From: Paraprevotella xylaniphila YIT 11841
GTDB taxonomy: Bacteria > Bacteroidota > Bacteroidia > Bacteroidales > Bacteroidaceae
Length of the DNA stretch: 64,000 bases
Assembly (NCBI RefSeq): GCF_000205165.1
Contig: NZ_GL883841.1
Coordinates: forward strand, 1-64,000
Direction: 5' to 3'
Part shown: positions 41,894 to 51,045 of the stretch, piece after piece
How positions within the stretch are numbered: the stretch's first letter is position 1
How the letters are laid out: every line of letters starts with the position of its first letter
Program-made: the position numbers and the translations under genes
Notes under the pieces: generated by a model
Seen by the model: only the letters and a program-made list of their open reading frames with translations
Databases searched by the model: none
Told to the model about the DNA's origin: nothing

Positions 41894-44344
41894 ATGAGAA
41901 ACAATATCTTCTTTTTGAAACGAACCGCATGGACTTTCTGCACCGTTGCTTTTTCCATTGCCATCCACGGGCAAAACACGGCACAAATCACGGAAGTGCC
42001 GTTTACCCAAGTACAAATCCAGGACGCGTTCTGGTCTCCGCGCATCGAGACGAACCGCACGGTGTCCATTCCCTCGGCTTTCCGGGAATGCGAGAAGAAC
42101 GGACGTTTCGACAACTTCGCCATCGCAGGCGGACTGAAAGAGGGCGAGCACCGGGGCGACTTTTCGTTCGACGACACCGACCCGTATAAAATCATCGAAG
42201 GGGCTTCTTATTCGTTGGCCGTGAAGTACGATGCACGTTTGGATGCCTATCTGGACAGCGTCATCGCACTGATTGCCGCCGCGCAGGAATCCGACGGTTA
42301 CCTGACCACTTGCGTGACCAACCGTTGTACCCGTCTTTCGGGTTGGTGGGGAACACACCGTTGGGAGAAAATCAACAGCCACGAACTTTACAATTCAGGA
42401 CATCTTTACGAAGCTGCCGTGGCACACTATCGCGCCACGGGCAAACGTTCCCTATTGAACGTGGCTATCAAAAACGCAGATTTGGTATGCCGTGTATTCG
42501 GCCCTGATGAAGGACAGAAACATGTGCCTTCGGGACATCCTATCGTGGAAATGGCACTGGCCAAACTCTACAAAGTCACCGGAAAAGAAGAATATCTCCG
42601 CACGGCCCGGTATTTCGTGGAAGAAACGGGACGGTGCACCGACGGGCACGCTCCCAACGCATACAGCCAGGACCACAAGCCCATCCTCGAACAGGATGAA
42701 ATCGTAGGCCATGCCGTACGGGCCGGTTACCTGTATTCCGGTGTAGCCGACGTGGCCGCACAGACCGGAGACACGGCTTATTTCCATGCCCTTACGCGCA
42801 TTTGGGAAAACATGGCCGGGCGCAAGCTCTATATCACGGGCGGCATCGGCTCCCGTGCCCAAGGCGAAGGCTTCGGCCCGGATTATGAACTGAACAACCA
42901 TACGGCCTATTGCGAGACTTGCGCCTCCATCGCCAACGTGTACTGGAACCACCGCATGTTCCTTGCTACGGGCGACTCCCGGTACGAGGATATACTGGAA
43001 CGTGCCCTCTACAATGGGGTCATTTCGGGCGTGTCGCTCAGTGGTGACCGCTTCTTCTACGACAATCCGTTGGAAAGCATGGGGCAGCACGGACGGCAGG
43101 CCTGGTTCGGTTGTGCCTGCTGTCCGGGCAACGTCACCCGTTTCATGGCTTCCGTTCCTAATTACATGTATGCCACCCAAGGCAAGGACGTCTTCGTCAA
43201 CCTATATATACAAAGTACGGCCAGTCTCTCTACCTCCCAAAATAAAATAGAAATCCGACAGACGACGGATTATCCATGGGACGGAAACATCCGTCTGGCC
43301 GTACATCCCGAAAAGAAGCAGACCTTTGCCCTGCGATGCCGCATCCCGGGATGGGCACAAGGCCGTCCGGTCCCGACCGACCTGTATCACTACACCGGAA
43401 AAGGGAAGGGCTACACCATACAAGTCAACGGAAAGGACGTGGATTTCCATGTGGAAAACGGTTATGCCGTCATCTTGCGGAAATGGAAGAAAGGCGACAC
43501 GGTGCAACTGGATTTCCCGATGGACGTACGCCGGGTGGAAGCCCGTGTCGAAGTGGAAGACGACCGGGGAAAAGCCGCCATCGAACGGGGCCCCATCGTC
43601 TACTGCATAGAAGACAAAGACCAACCGGACAGTTTGATTTTCAACAAAGTCATCCCTGCCGGGACGGCAATCTCCGCCACTTACGCCCCGGACATGCTTA
43701 ACGGCATCGTCACATTGGAAGGCACGGCCCAAGCCGTCGGACGTGACGGAAAGACGACGGACGTACCGTTCAAAGCCATTCCTTATTCCGTATGGAACAA
43801 CCGTGGCGCGGCACAAATGGCCGTATGGATTCCCACATCGCCGGAATATGCCCGTCCCGAACCTTTGCCGACCATCGCCAGCCGGGCACGCACGCTGACG
43901 ATTCAAGCACCTATCCAGAAAGATGCTCCGGAATCCGCAGCCACGGAGAGTTGGGCTTGGGGCGTAAACGACCAATGGGAACCGAAACGTTCGTCGGACA
44001 CGTCCAAACCTTACCATTACTGGTGGCTCAAACGGGGTACGGAAGAAACGTTGGCCTACGACTTCGACCAAGCTTACACTGTATCGGGCGTAGAGGTATA
44101 TTGGTTGGACTTCGACCACTACGACGGAAACTTCCGTGTGCCGGCCTCGTGGAAACTCTATTATAAAGACGGCGACAGTTGGAAAGAAGTGGAAGCCATT
44201 ACGCCGTACACCACAGCCAAAGACACCTACAACCGTCTCGACTTCAAGCCGGTAAAGACCACCGGACTGAAAATCTCCGCGCAACTCCAAAAGGGGGAAT
44301 CGGGCGGTGTGTTAGAATGGAAAGTTATTCCGGCCACTGAATAG
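41894..44344 (+). CDS. GH127 beta-L-arabinofuranosidase-like enzyme, second copy
   Basis: An 816-residue secreted GH127 homolog: signal peptide (about 1-30), then VPFTQVQIQDAFWSPRIETNR, the barrel with GGIGSRAQGEGFGPDYELNN and YCETCASIAN, and the zinc/nucleophile motif WFGCACCPGN (about residues 404-413). C-terminal beta domains follow, ending in a carbohydrate-binding-like region (YWLDFDHYDGNFRVPASWKLYY). It shares the metal centre with its neighbour but differs at the substrate-side Asn/Gly next to it. It probably acts on a related arabinose linkage. It is followed 18 bases later by the metallo-hydrolase gene. Confidence 0.92.
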   Translation: MRNNIFFLKRTAWTFCTVAFSIAIHGQNTAQITEVPFTQVQIQDAFWSPRIETNRTVSIPSAFRECEKNGRFDNFAIAGGLKEGEHRGDFSFDDTDPYKIIEGASYSLAVKYDARLDAYLDSVIALIAAAQESDGYLTTCVTNRCTRLSGWWGTHRWEKINSHELYNSGHLYEAAVAHYRATGKRSLLNVAIKNADLVCRVFGPDEGQKHVPSGHPIVEMALAKLYKVTGKEEYLRTARYFVEETGRCTDGHAPNAYSQDHKPILEQDEIVGHAVRAGYLYSGVADVAAQTGDTAYFHALTRIWENMAGRKLYITGGIGSRAQGEGFGPDYELNNHTAYCETCASIANVYWNHRMFLATGDSRYEDILERALYNGVISGVSLSGDRFFYDNPLESMGQHGRQAWFGCACCPGNVTRFMASVPNYMYATQGKDVFVNLYIQSTASLSTSQNKIEIRQTTDYPWDGNIRLAVHPEKKQTFALRCRIPGWAQGRPVPTDLYHYTGKGKGYTIQVNGKDVDFHVENGYAVILRKWKKGDTVQLDFPMDVRRVEARVEVEDDRGKAAIERGPIVYCIEDKDQPDSLIFNKVIPAGTAISATYAPDMLNGIVTLEGTAQAVGRDGKTTDVPFKAIPYSVWNNRGAAQMAVWIPTSPEYARPEPLPTIASRARTLTIQAPIQKDAPESAATESWAWGVNDQWEPKRSSDTSKPYHYWWLKRGTEETLAYDFDQAYTVSGVEVYWLDFDHYDGNFRVPASWKLYYKDGDSWKEVEAITPYTTAKDTYNRLDFKPVKTTGLKISAQLQKGESGGVLEWKVIPATE

Positions 44345-44362
44345 CCCACAAATAGCCCTACC

Positions 44363-45079
44363 ATGACTCTAACTTACATCTACCACAGCGGCTTCATGCT
44401 CGAAGGCCTATCGGCCATCCTGATTTTTGATTTCTGGCGGGATGCCGACAACGGTATCGTGGAACGGACACTGTCCACAACGCATAAACGTGTCTACTTT
44501 CTGGCCAGCCATTTCCATCAGGACCATTTCAATCCGGAAATCCTGAACCTGCCCGTACCCCACGGGGAAAAGAAAGTCATCCTCTCCCGCGACATCTACC
44601 GTCGGCGGCGTGCCGGAACGGAAGGCGTAACGGCATACCTGAGACGGAGAGAAAGCTACCGCGACGACCTCATCACGGTACATGCTTTCGGTTCCACCGA
44701 TTCCGGTGTATCTTGGTCTGTTCATGTGGAAGACAAAGACATATTCCATGCAGGCGACCTGAACAACTGGCATTGGGCAGACGAATCCACGCCACAGGAA
44801 ATCAAAAAACGGGAAGGTGACTTTCTGGCTATCCTGAACGACATCCGAAAGGAATGTACGGCTTTCGACCTGGTAATGTTTCCCGTAGACCCGCGTTTAG
44901 GCAGCGACTTTGCACGTGGCGCACGTCAATGGCTGCAACACATCCCCACCCGTTATTTTGCACCGATGCATTTCCCTCCGGCCCACGAAACGGCCATGGC
45001 ATTCGGTCCGGAGGCGGAACAAATGCAAACCAGTTTCCTCTACATTCAAGAGGAAGGAGAGGCCATCGCCCGGTTCTGA
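44363..45079 (+). CDS. MBL-fold metallo-hydrolase
   Basis: A 238-residue cytosolic metallo-beta-lactamase-fold protein. The metal motif H50-x-H52-x-D54-H55 lies in SHFHQDHF, and a second metal-site Asp is in FHAGDLNNWHW (about residue 132). It ends with a late His in FAPMHFPP. It belongs to the UlaG-like/RNase Z-like broad superfamily; the substrate is unknown. It follows the GH127 gene by 18 bases, and xth follows after 73 bases. Confidence 0.88.
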   Translation: MTLTYIYHSGFMLEGLSAILIFDFWRDADNGIVERTLSTTHKRVYFLASHFHQDHFNPEILNLPVPHGEKKVILSRDIYRRRRAGTEGVTAYLRRRESYRDDLITVHAFGSTDSGVSWSVHVEDKDIFHAGDLNNWHWADESTPQEIKKREGDFLAILNDIRKECTAFDLVMFPVDPRLGSDFARGARQWLQHIPTRYFAPMHFPPAHETAMAFGPEAEQMQTSFLYIQEEGEAIARF

Positions 45080-45152
45080 CCGGGTTTGCACATCCGGAAG
45101 AAAAGGCTTACCTTTGAAAATAAAAAGCAAAATTACAGCAAACTTACAGCCT

Positions 45153-45905
45153 ATGAAATTTATCTCATGGAACGTCAACGGCCTGAGAGCCTGTTGCGAA
45201 AAAGGATTTAAAGAGTCTTTCGCCGCCTTGGATGCGGACTTCTTTTGCCTGCAAGAAACAAAGATGCAGGAAGGGCAGCTCGACTTGGAGTTTGAAGGCT
45301 ACCGCTCCTACTGGAACTATGCGGAAAAAAAAGGATATTCAGGCACGGCTATCTTCAGCCGCCATGCCCCACTCAATGTCACATACGGCCTCGGCTTGGA
45401 GGAACACGACAGGGAAGGACGCGTCATCACGCTTGAAATGCCTGACTTTTTCTTAGTCACGGTCTACACGCCCAACTCGCAGGACGGGCTGAAACGTCTG
45501 GATTACCGTATGCAGTGGGAAGAAGCATTCCGCGCCTATCTCTTGCAACTGGATACCCGGAAACCAGTCATCGTCTGCGGCGACTTGAACGTGGCGCACC
45601 GCGAAATCGACCTGAAAAATCCAAAATCGAACCGTAAGAACGCTGGCTTTACAGACGAAGAACGGGAAAAATTCGGCATCTTGTTGGACAGCGGTTTTAC
45701 AGACACGTTCCGTTTCTTCTATCCCGACCGCGAAGGCATCTACTCGTGGTGGTCTTACCGTTTCAAGGCCCGGGAAAAGAATGCAGGGTGGCGTATCGAC
45801 TATTTCTTAGTGTCCAAACGACTGGAAGCGCAACTCAAAAGCGCAACCATACACACCGAGATTTTCGGTTCCGACCATTGCCCGGTGGAGGTAGACTTGT
45901 TCTGA
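45153..45905 (+). CDS. xth: Exodeoxyribonuclease III
   Basis: A 250-residue AP endonuclease/3'-exonuclease of base-excision repair. It starts MKFISWNVNGLRACC and has FFCLQETKMQ (metal Glu), VYTPNSQ, VCGDLNVAHREIDL (catalytic Asp/Asn), the WRIDYFLVS motif and the final GSDHCPVEVDL (catalytic His). Length is normal. The ATG at 45153 is chosen over upstream in-frame starts because it begins the conserved fold. Confidence 0.97.
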   Translation: MKFISWNVNGLRACCEKGFKESFAALDADFFCLQETKMQEGQLDLEFEGYRSYWNYAEKKGYSGTAIFSRHAPLNVTYGLGLEEHDREGRVITLEMPDFFLVTVYTPNSQDGLKRLDYRMQWEEAFRAYLLQLDTRKPVIVCGDLNVAHREIDLKNPKSNRKNAGFTDEEREKFGILLDSGFTDTFRFFYPDREGIYSWWSYRFKAREKNAGWRIDYFLVSKRLEAQLKSATIHTEIFGSDHCPVEVDLF

Positions 45906-45929
45906 CCCGTCAGCCACTTTATATCGAAA

Positions 45930-45973
45930 AAGAGCCGTTCCCGTATGCCTTTGCACACTCCGGAAACGGCTCT
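45930..45973. terminator. Terminator between xth and NlpC/P60 gene
   Basis: AGAGCCGTT-C-CCG pairs with CGG-A-AACGGCTCT (12 pairs, one mismatch), between two convergent genes. The left side is A rich and the right side has TCTTCGT. Confidence 0.65.
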
Positions 45974-45991
45974 CTTCGTATCTGGCAGGTA

Positions 45992-46489
45992 TTACCCCAA
46001 TACCCTGCGTGCCCCTACATACCGCCGGTCATAATAGCCATCGGAAGAAGAATTGATACAAATACCTTTGCGCCCTGCATGGATGAATTCAAACTCACCG
46101 GTTTCTTCATCCACATCCGTCACGATACCCACGTGCCCGATAGTCTTCTTGGAACGCGTACCGGTGAAAAACACCAAATCCCCTTGCTGCAAGTCGCGGC
46201 GGTCGTCTATCTTGACTCCTTCTCTAAACTGGGAACGCGAAGAACGCGTCAAACAGATATTCAAAGACTTAAAGACATAAGTAGTGAAACCAGAACAATC
46301 AAATCCGCGCTTAGGATTCATTTGCCCGTAACGGTAAGGCACTCCGATAAACTCTTTGGCTTTCTCTACGACATCTTGGCCGGTGACTGAATCCTCCCTT
46401 ATTTCTTCCGATAATAACGTCTGGGCAGAAACAGGGGACACACCAAACAAAGCACACAAGACAAGCAGAGACCAAAGAAACCGCATCAT
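45992..46489 (-). CDS. C40 NlpC/P60 peptidase, secreted
   Basis: A 165-residue exported cysteine peptidase. It has a signal peptide (MMRFLWSLLVLCALFGVSPVSA), the nucleophile C65 in FDCSGF, and the His in IGHVGIVTD (about H117) with a third polar residue in FIHAGRKG. Such enzymes cut D-glutamyl-diaminopimelate bonds of peptidoglycan. It is the minimal single-domain form without SH3 domains, so it probably relies on others for targeting. Confidence 0.93.
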   Translation of the reverse strand: MMRFLWSLLVLCALFGVSPVSAQTLLSEEIREDSVTGQDVVEKAKEFIGVPYRYGQMNPKRGFDCSGFTTYVFKSLNICLTRSSRSQFREGVKIDDRRDLQQGDLVFFTGTRSKKTIGHVGIVTDVDEETGEFEFIHAGRKGICINSSSDGYYDRRYVGARRVLG

Positions 46490-46603
46490 TATTTTAATGT
46501 TAATTTTAAGGGTTCAACATGAAATTCGATGCCAAAAATACACCTTTCCATGCAGAACCCCAATAAATTACACATCTTTTAAGAGCCTTTAAGGCTATGG
46601 ACA

Positions 46604-47698
46604 TCAGTGAATCGTAACCATGGTAGCCCCGAACCCATACTCGCGGAACGAAGCATCCTGATAGGTACAACCTTTGTAAGCACGTTTCAATTCTTTCAAG
46701 AGTTCGCTGCGCAACACGCCTTCCCCCTTACCATGGATGAACACTATTTTCTGTCCTTTGTTTTTCAGATTCTCGTCCATCACACGGCGGAACTCTTTTA
46801 TCTGGCAGTCCAACATCTCCTTGTTGGAAAGCCCGGCGGTATTGTCCAACAATTCATTGATATGCAAGTCTATTTCTATGATGCCGTTCTTCGGTTGCTC
46901 CGCCTTGCGGGCCGGCTGACGCACCGGACGCTCGTCGGTTGCCTTTTTCAGCAAAGCATCCTTTAGCTGTTCTGCATTGACAAAAACCGTACGGGCAGGC
47001 ACGTCATCCTTCACCACGTCATACACCAAGGCATTATCTTCAAAAAAATCCGAGGGTTGGAACGTATGCAACTTATAGAACTTCACGGTATCTATCCGCA
47101 ATTCCACCTGTACGGCCGGTTTGAGCAGAAAAGTCTTCTCCTGTTTATAGGCCAGGCATTGCACACAGACGCGCTCCATGTCGTTCAACACCGAACGGTC
47201 GAATTCCTCCATGAAGAGCTTGGTGTTCGGTTCCACTGTCCCTTGAAAACGTACACGCCATCCCGTACCCTCCACACTCATGTAAAGGAAAGTGACGTAA
47301 TAGTTACTGTCGTTTACCAAATAAGCCTCGAAAGACGTAGTGGTCATTTCTTTGGGATTCATCGGCACGTAAGCCAGAAAAACGTTCAACTTGTCACCGT
47401 TCCGGCGTTCCTGTGGTTTCGGTACGAATGTCACAGGACGGTCGTCCTCATCTTCATCACGAAACTGTCCGGCCGTTCGTTCTCCGACAAGTTTCTTCTT
47501 GTCGTGCGTACCGGTGTTCACCTTGGCTATGTTATAATCGTCAGTCTCTACCACGACACACTCACGTACGGGCATCGGAATGTCGAAACCGTCTTCATCC
47601 CGCACCAACACCGTATCTTTGTCTTGGAAGCCGCTCACGATGCCGCCCCCCACTTCGCTCAAAAACCTTACTTTATCTCCGATTTTCATATCTTCCAT
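46604..47698 (-). CDS. DUF2027 protein with C-terminal Smr domain
   Basis: A 364-residue protein. The N-terminal beta-rich part (about residues 4-80) starts [16 protein letters not shown], a DUF2027/KOW-like region common in Bacteroidota. The middle domain has [13 protein letters not shown]. The C-terminal Smr domain (about 275-364) starts [21 protein letters not shown] and has the [18 protein letters not shown] motif. Smr domains nick or bind DNA/RNA in MutS2 and mRNA-surveillance proteins; the role here is unknown. The start is ATG 47698 or 47689. Confidence 0.88.
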   Translation of the reverse strand: MEDMKIGDKVRFLSEVGGGIVSGFQDKDTVLVRDEDGFDIPMPVRECVVVETDDYNIAKVNTGTHDKKKLVGERTAGQFRDEDEDDRPVTFVPKPQERRNGDKLNVFLAYVPMNPKEMTTTSFEAYLVNDSNYYVTFLYMSVEGTGWRVRFQGTVEPNTKLFMEEFDRSVLNDMERVCVQCLAYKQEKTFLLKPAVQVELRIDTVKFYKLHTFQPSDFFEDNALVYDVVKDDVPARTVFVNAEQLKDALLKKATDERPVRQPARKAEQPKNGIIEIDLHINELLDNTAGLSNKEMLDCQIKEFRRVMDENLKNKGQKIVFIHGKGEGVLRSELLKELKRAYKGCTYQDASFREYGFGATMVTIH

Positions 47699-47837
47699 GT
47701 TTTATTCGTCAAACAAATATACGGCAAAGCGCAAAGAGTACAAAATCCGACCGCCGCCTTTATGCTTTTTTATCCCAAACACCCGTCCCACTTCGACAAA
47801 TATGCCTAACTTTGCCACTTTAAAACAATCAACTCCA

Positions 47838-49097
47838 ATGGAAGAAACCAGACACATCCAGATTAAAGACTTCAACTACAATCTGCCCGAGGAACGTATC
47901 GCAAAATTCCCCCTAACCGAACGGGATCAGTCCAAACTGTTGGTGTACCGTCACGGAACGGTGGGCGAGGACACGTTCACTTCGTTGCCGGACTATTTGC
48001 CCCAAGGCGCCCTGATGGTATTCAACAACACGAAAGTCATACAGGCGCGGTTGCATTTCCACAAAGATACCGGCGCGCTCATCGAGGTGTTCTGCCTGGA
48101 ACCTGTCCGTCCGCACGACTACGCGCTGATGTTCCAACAAACCGGTCGTTGCAGTTGGCTTTGCCTTGTGGGCAATCTGAAAAAATGGAAAAGCGGCAGC
48201 TTATCCTGCCCCGTGGAAATCGGCGGACGCAGCATCACCTTGAAGGCTACCCGGGGCGAGAATCGCGGCACCAGCCACTGGATTGATTTTGAATGGGACG
48301 ACGAACAAACGACTTGGGCTGAAATTTTGGAAGCCGTGGGCGAACTGCCCATCCCGCCCTATCTGAACCGCGAGACACAGGAAAGCGACAAGACGACCTA
48401 CCAGACGGTGTACTCTAAAATCAAAGGCAGCGTAGCTGCCCCCACGGCCGGACTCCATTTCACAGAACGCGTGTTGGCCGATTTGGATGCCCACGGCATC
48501 GACCGCGAGGAAGTGACGCTCCACGTCGGGGCGGGCACGTTCAAACCGGTGAAAAGCGAAGAAATAGCCGGGCACGAGATGCACACGGAATACATCTGCG
48601 TACATCGCAGCACGATAGAGAAACTGTTGGCCCACGGCGGCGCATGCATTGCCGTGGGTACGACTTCGGTGCGCACCCTTGAGAGCTTATATTATATAGG
48701 TGTGGCATTGAACGGAAATCCCGACGCATCGGAGGAGGAGCTGCACGTACCGCAGTGGATGCCTTACGAGTATGCTGCACGGACGCGCCCTGTAGGAAGC
48801 CCCGACAACGGACATCCGGAAGCACTCACTACACTGCAAGCCCTACAGAACGTATTGGATTATCTGGACCGTCACGGACTGACAGCCCTGCACACCAGTA
48901 CGCAAATCATCATAGCTCCCGGATACGAATACCATATCGTGCGGATGATGGTCACCAACTTCCACCAACCGCAAAGCACGCTGTTGCTGCTCGTCTCGGC
49001 TTTCGTGCACGGCGACTGGCGCACGATTTACGACTACGCCCTCGCCCACGATTTCCGTTTCCTCAGCTACGGTGACAGCTCATTACTCATCCCTTAA
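47838..49097 (+). CDS. queA: S-adenosylmethionine:tRNA ribosyltransferase-isomerase
   Basis: A 419-residue enzyme that makes epoxyqueuosine in tRNA from 7-aminomethyl-7-deazaguanine and SAM. Motifs: FNYNLPEERIAKFPLTERDQSKLLVY near the start, MVFNNTKVIQARL, APTAGLHFTERVL, LHVGAGTFKPVKSEEI and TNFHQPQSTLLLLVSAF. It is longer than E. coli QueA (356), largely by an inserted segment of about 40 residues near residue 300. The ATG at 47838 begins the conserved part; upstream in-frame ATGs overlap the divergent Smr gene. Confidence 0.95.
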   Translation: MEETRHIQIKDFNYNLPEERIAKFPLTERDQSKLLVYRHGTVGEDTFTSLPDYLPQGALMVFNNTKVIQARLHFHKDTGALIEVFCLEPVRPHDYALMFQQTGRCSWLCLVGNLKKWKSGSLSCPVEIGGRSITLKATRGENRGTSHWIDFEWDDEQTTWAEILEAVGELPIPPYLNRETQESDKTTYQTVYSKIKGSVAAPTAGLHFTERVLADLDAHGIDREEVTLHVGAGTFKPVKSEEIAGHEMHTEYICVHRSTIEKLLAHGGACIAVGTTSVRTLESLYYIGVALNGNPDASEEELHVPQWMPYEYAARTRPVGSPDNGHPEALTTLQALQNVLDYLDRHGLTALHTSTQIIIAPGYEYHIVRMMVTNFHQPQSTLLLLVSAFVHGDWRTIYDYALAHDFRFLSYGDSSLLIP

Positions 49098-49112
49098 CCC
49101 CCGCGAAACCTC

Positions 49113-49643
49113 ATGATAGCTACACAAGAAGACAACCGGGAAGAGATGTTTCCCCTCGTGGATGAAGAGGGGAACATCATCGGAGCCGCCACGCGCGGCG
49201 AATGCCACAATGGCAGCAAATGCCTTCACCCCGTGGTACACTTGCATGTGTTCAACAGCCGGGGCGAACTTTACCTGCAAAAACGTCCGCATTGGAAAGA
49301 CATCCAACCGGGAAGATGGGACACGGCCGTAGGAGGCCACGTGGACTTGGGCGAAAGCGTGGAGATGGCCTTGCACCGCGAAGCGGAAGAAGAACTCGGC
49401 CTCACCGGCTTCACTCCCGAACGCCTCCCCCGCTATGTGTTTGAATCCGACCGCGAACGTGAATTGGTCTTCCCACACCGTTGTACTTACGACGGAAACA
49501 TACGTCCCAGTGCGGAAACAGATGGCGGACGTTTCTGGAGCACGACAGAAATCCATGAAGCGATGGGAAAAGGTATCTTCACGCCCAATTTTGAAAGCGA
49601 ATACAAGAGACTTTTCGGGAACGAACCAGACACGCTTTTGTGA
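49113..49643 (+). CDS. Nudix hydrolase
   Basis: A 176-residue hydrolase with the full Nudix box GHVDLGESVEMALHREAEEE then LGL (about residues 70-92, G-x5-E-x7-R-E-U-x-E-E-x-G-U). The opening EEMFPLVDEEGNIIGAATRGECH and QKRPHWKDIQPGRWDTAVGGH resemble YfcD/isopentenyl-diphosphate-isomerase-like Nudix proteins. The substrate is uncertain. It follows queA by 15 bases. Confidence 0.92.
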   Translation: MIATQEDNREEMFPLVDEEGNIIGAATRGECHNGSKCLHPVVHLHVFNSRGELYLQKRPHWKDIQPGRWDTAVGGHVDLGESVEMALHREAEEELGLTGFTPERLPRYVFESDRERELVFPHRCTYDGNIRPSAETDGGRFWSTTEIHEAMGKGIFTPNFESEYKRLFGNEPDTLL

Positions 49644-49783
49644 ATGGAATCTATAATCCATTACATTCTTTAACATCATCCGATGAAACAAAAGATCAGC
49701 TTCTGCGTATTCTTTATAAAAAGGGAAAGAACGGCCATGTCCTGACCACCGGAAACGGTTCCGCCCCTTGCAACATTAACCTC

Positions 49784-50284
49784 ATGGAAAAGACAGAATT
49801 CGAAATAGCGGTATCCATGCTACGAGGCAAACTCGTAGACATCGCACGTTTCTATTTGTCTGATGAGGACGAGGCGGAAGACATCGTACAAGAAGCCATG
49901 CTCAAACTTTGGCTTATCCGAGACCGGCTCGACCGGGAAAAGAACATTTCTCCCATGGGTATGACCGTCACCCGCAACCTTTGCATCGACCGCCTGAGGC
50001 GACTCAAAACCCATCCGCACGAAAGCCTGACGGGGCATGACGCGCCCGACGGACAGCGAAGTGCACAGGCTATGATGGAAGACCACGAAAATGCGGAATG
50101 GATGCGTGGTGTCGTCCGGAACCTGCCGGACAAATACCGGGCCGTGCTTCGCATGCGTCAGGTGGAACACATGGAAATGAGCGAGATAGCCCGTATCATC
50201 GGAGCAACGGAAGGCGTAGTCCGCACCGTATTGTCACGGGCAAGGAAACAAATGATGGAACAACTAAAGGTAAGGAGAGATTGA
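49784..50284 (+). CDS. ECF-type RNA polymerase sigma factor
   Basis: A 166-residue sigma-70 family factor with region 2 (ARFYLSDEDEAEDIVQEAML then KLW, about residues 22-45) and region 4 (RVEHMEMSEIARIIGAT-like helix-turn-helix with GVVRTVLSRARKQM, about 130-160). Its size and lack of regions 1 and 3 make it ECF. It starts a three-gene set: sigma factor, a membrane protein in the position of an anti-sigma factor, then a secreted protein with no recognised domain. No FecR/SusC pair follows, so it is not the usual carbohydrate-sensing set. ATG 49784 begins the conserved fold. Confidence 0.9.
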   Translation: MEKTEFEIAVSMLRGKLVDIARFYLSDEDEAEDIVQEAMLKLWLIRDRLDREKNISPMGMTVTRNLCIDRLRRLKTHPHESLTGHDAPDGQRSAQAMMEDHENAEWMRGVVRNLPDKYRAVLRMRQVEHMEMSEIARIIGATEGVVRTVLSRARKQMMEQLKVRRD

Positions 50285-50286
50285 AC

Positions 50287-51045
50287 ATGACGACAAACAA
50301 AGAAGACATCAGACGATTGCTTGACCTCTACATGGAGGGAAAGACCTCGTTGGAAGAAGAAGCCCTACTGATGGAATATTTCCGTTCGCCGGATGCCGAC
50401 AAGGATTTTGCCGACTTCAAAACCATGTTCAACCAATTCGACGAAGGCGAACCTTCTTTCACGGAAGAAGAACAGGAGAGGTGGATGCAGTCATACCCAT
50501 CGGAAGAAATTCCCGGCTCCTCCGCCCTACAGACCGTTCCTCCGATGCAACCGAAGCGTATAAGTCGCACAGGGTACATCGCCGTACGGTGGATAGCGGC
50601 AGCTTCCGTCTCTGCCGCATGTTTTTTCTTAGGAACCACCGTCTCGCGAAAGGAAGCTACACAGCCTACAAATTCCATCTCCATGCCCCCTACCGTCCTC
50701 ACGGAAGTAAAGTGGAAAACCGATACGGTATTCATCGAAAAGCCAGTGCCCACTACGTTGACCGCCAAAATAATCACAATTCGGGACACAATTATCCTTC
50801 CTGCAAGCCACCCAAAAGGACAAATGTGGACAGCCCTCCCTACGGGGGAGGACACATCCACCACCAGAACGGGCTCAATACCCCAACCCGGCACCGCCCG
50901 ACAAGACGCAGACACGGCAACCCAACAACAGGCCATGCCACACTTGGCCGACATTCAGGCCGAATTCCAAAAGCAGAAAAGAAGAATGGACGAATTCTCC
51001 AAACAATATGAACATATCGACCCTTATTATGAAAACTTATATTAA
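50287..51045 (+). CDS. Putative anti-sigma factor, single-pass membrane protein
   Basis: A 252-residue protein 2 bases after the sigma-factor stop. The N-terminal part (about 1-60), rich in acidic residues, contains RRLLDLYMEGKTSLEEEALLM, as in Bacteroidota anti-sigma-like proteins that follow ECF sigma genes. One membrane helix is at about residues 98-118 (AVRWIAAASVSAACFFLGTT). A Pro/Thr/Gln-rich periplasmic tail ends in a short acidic/aromatic segment (FSKQYEHIDPYYENLY). No zinc-finger or FecR motif is visible. Function is inferred from position and topology. It overlaps the next gene by 17 bases. Confidence 0.65.
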   Translation: MTTNKEDIRRLLDLYMEGKTSLEEEALLMEYFRSPDADKDFADFKTMFNQFDEGEPSFTEEEQERWMQSYPSEEIPGSSALQTVPPMQPKRISRTGYIAVRWIAAASVSAACFFLGTTVSRKEATQPTNSISMPPTVLTEVKWKTDTVFIEKPVPTTLTAKIITIRDTIILPASHPKGQMWTALPTGEDTSTTRTGSIPQPGTARQDADTATQQQAMPHLADIQAEFQKQKRRMDEFSKQYEHIDPYYENLY

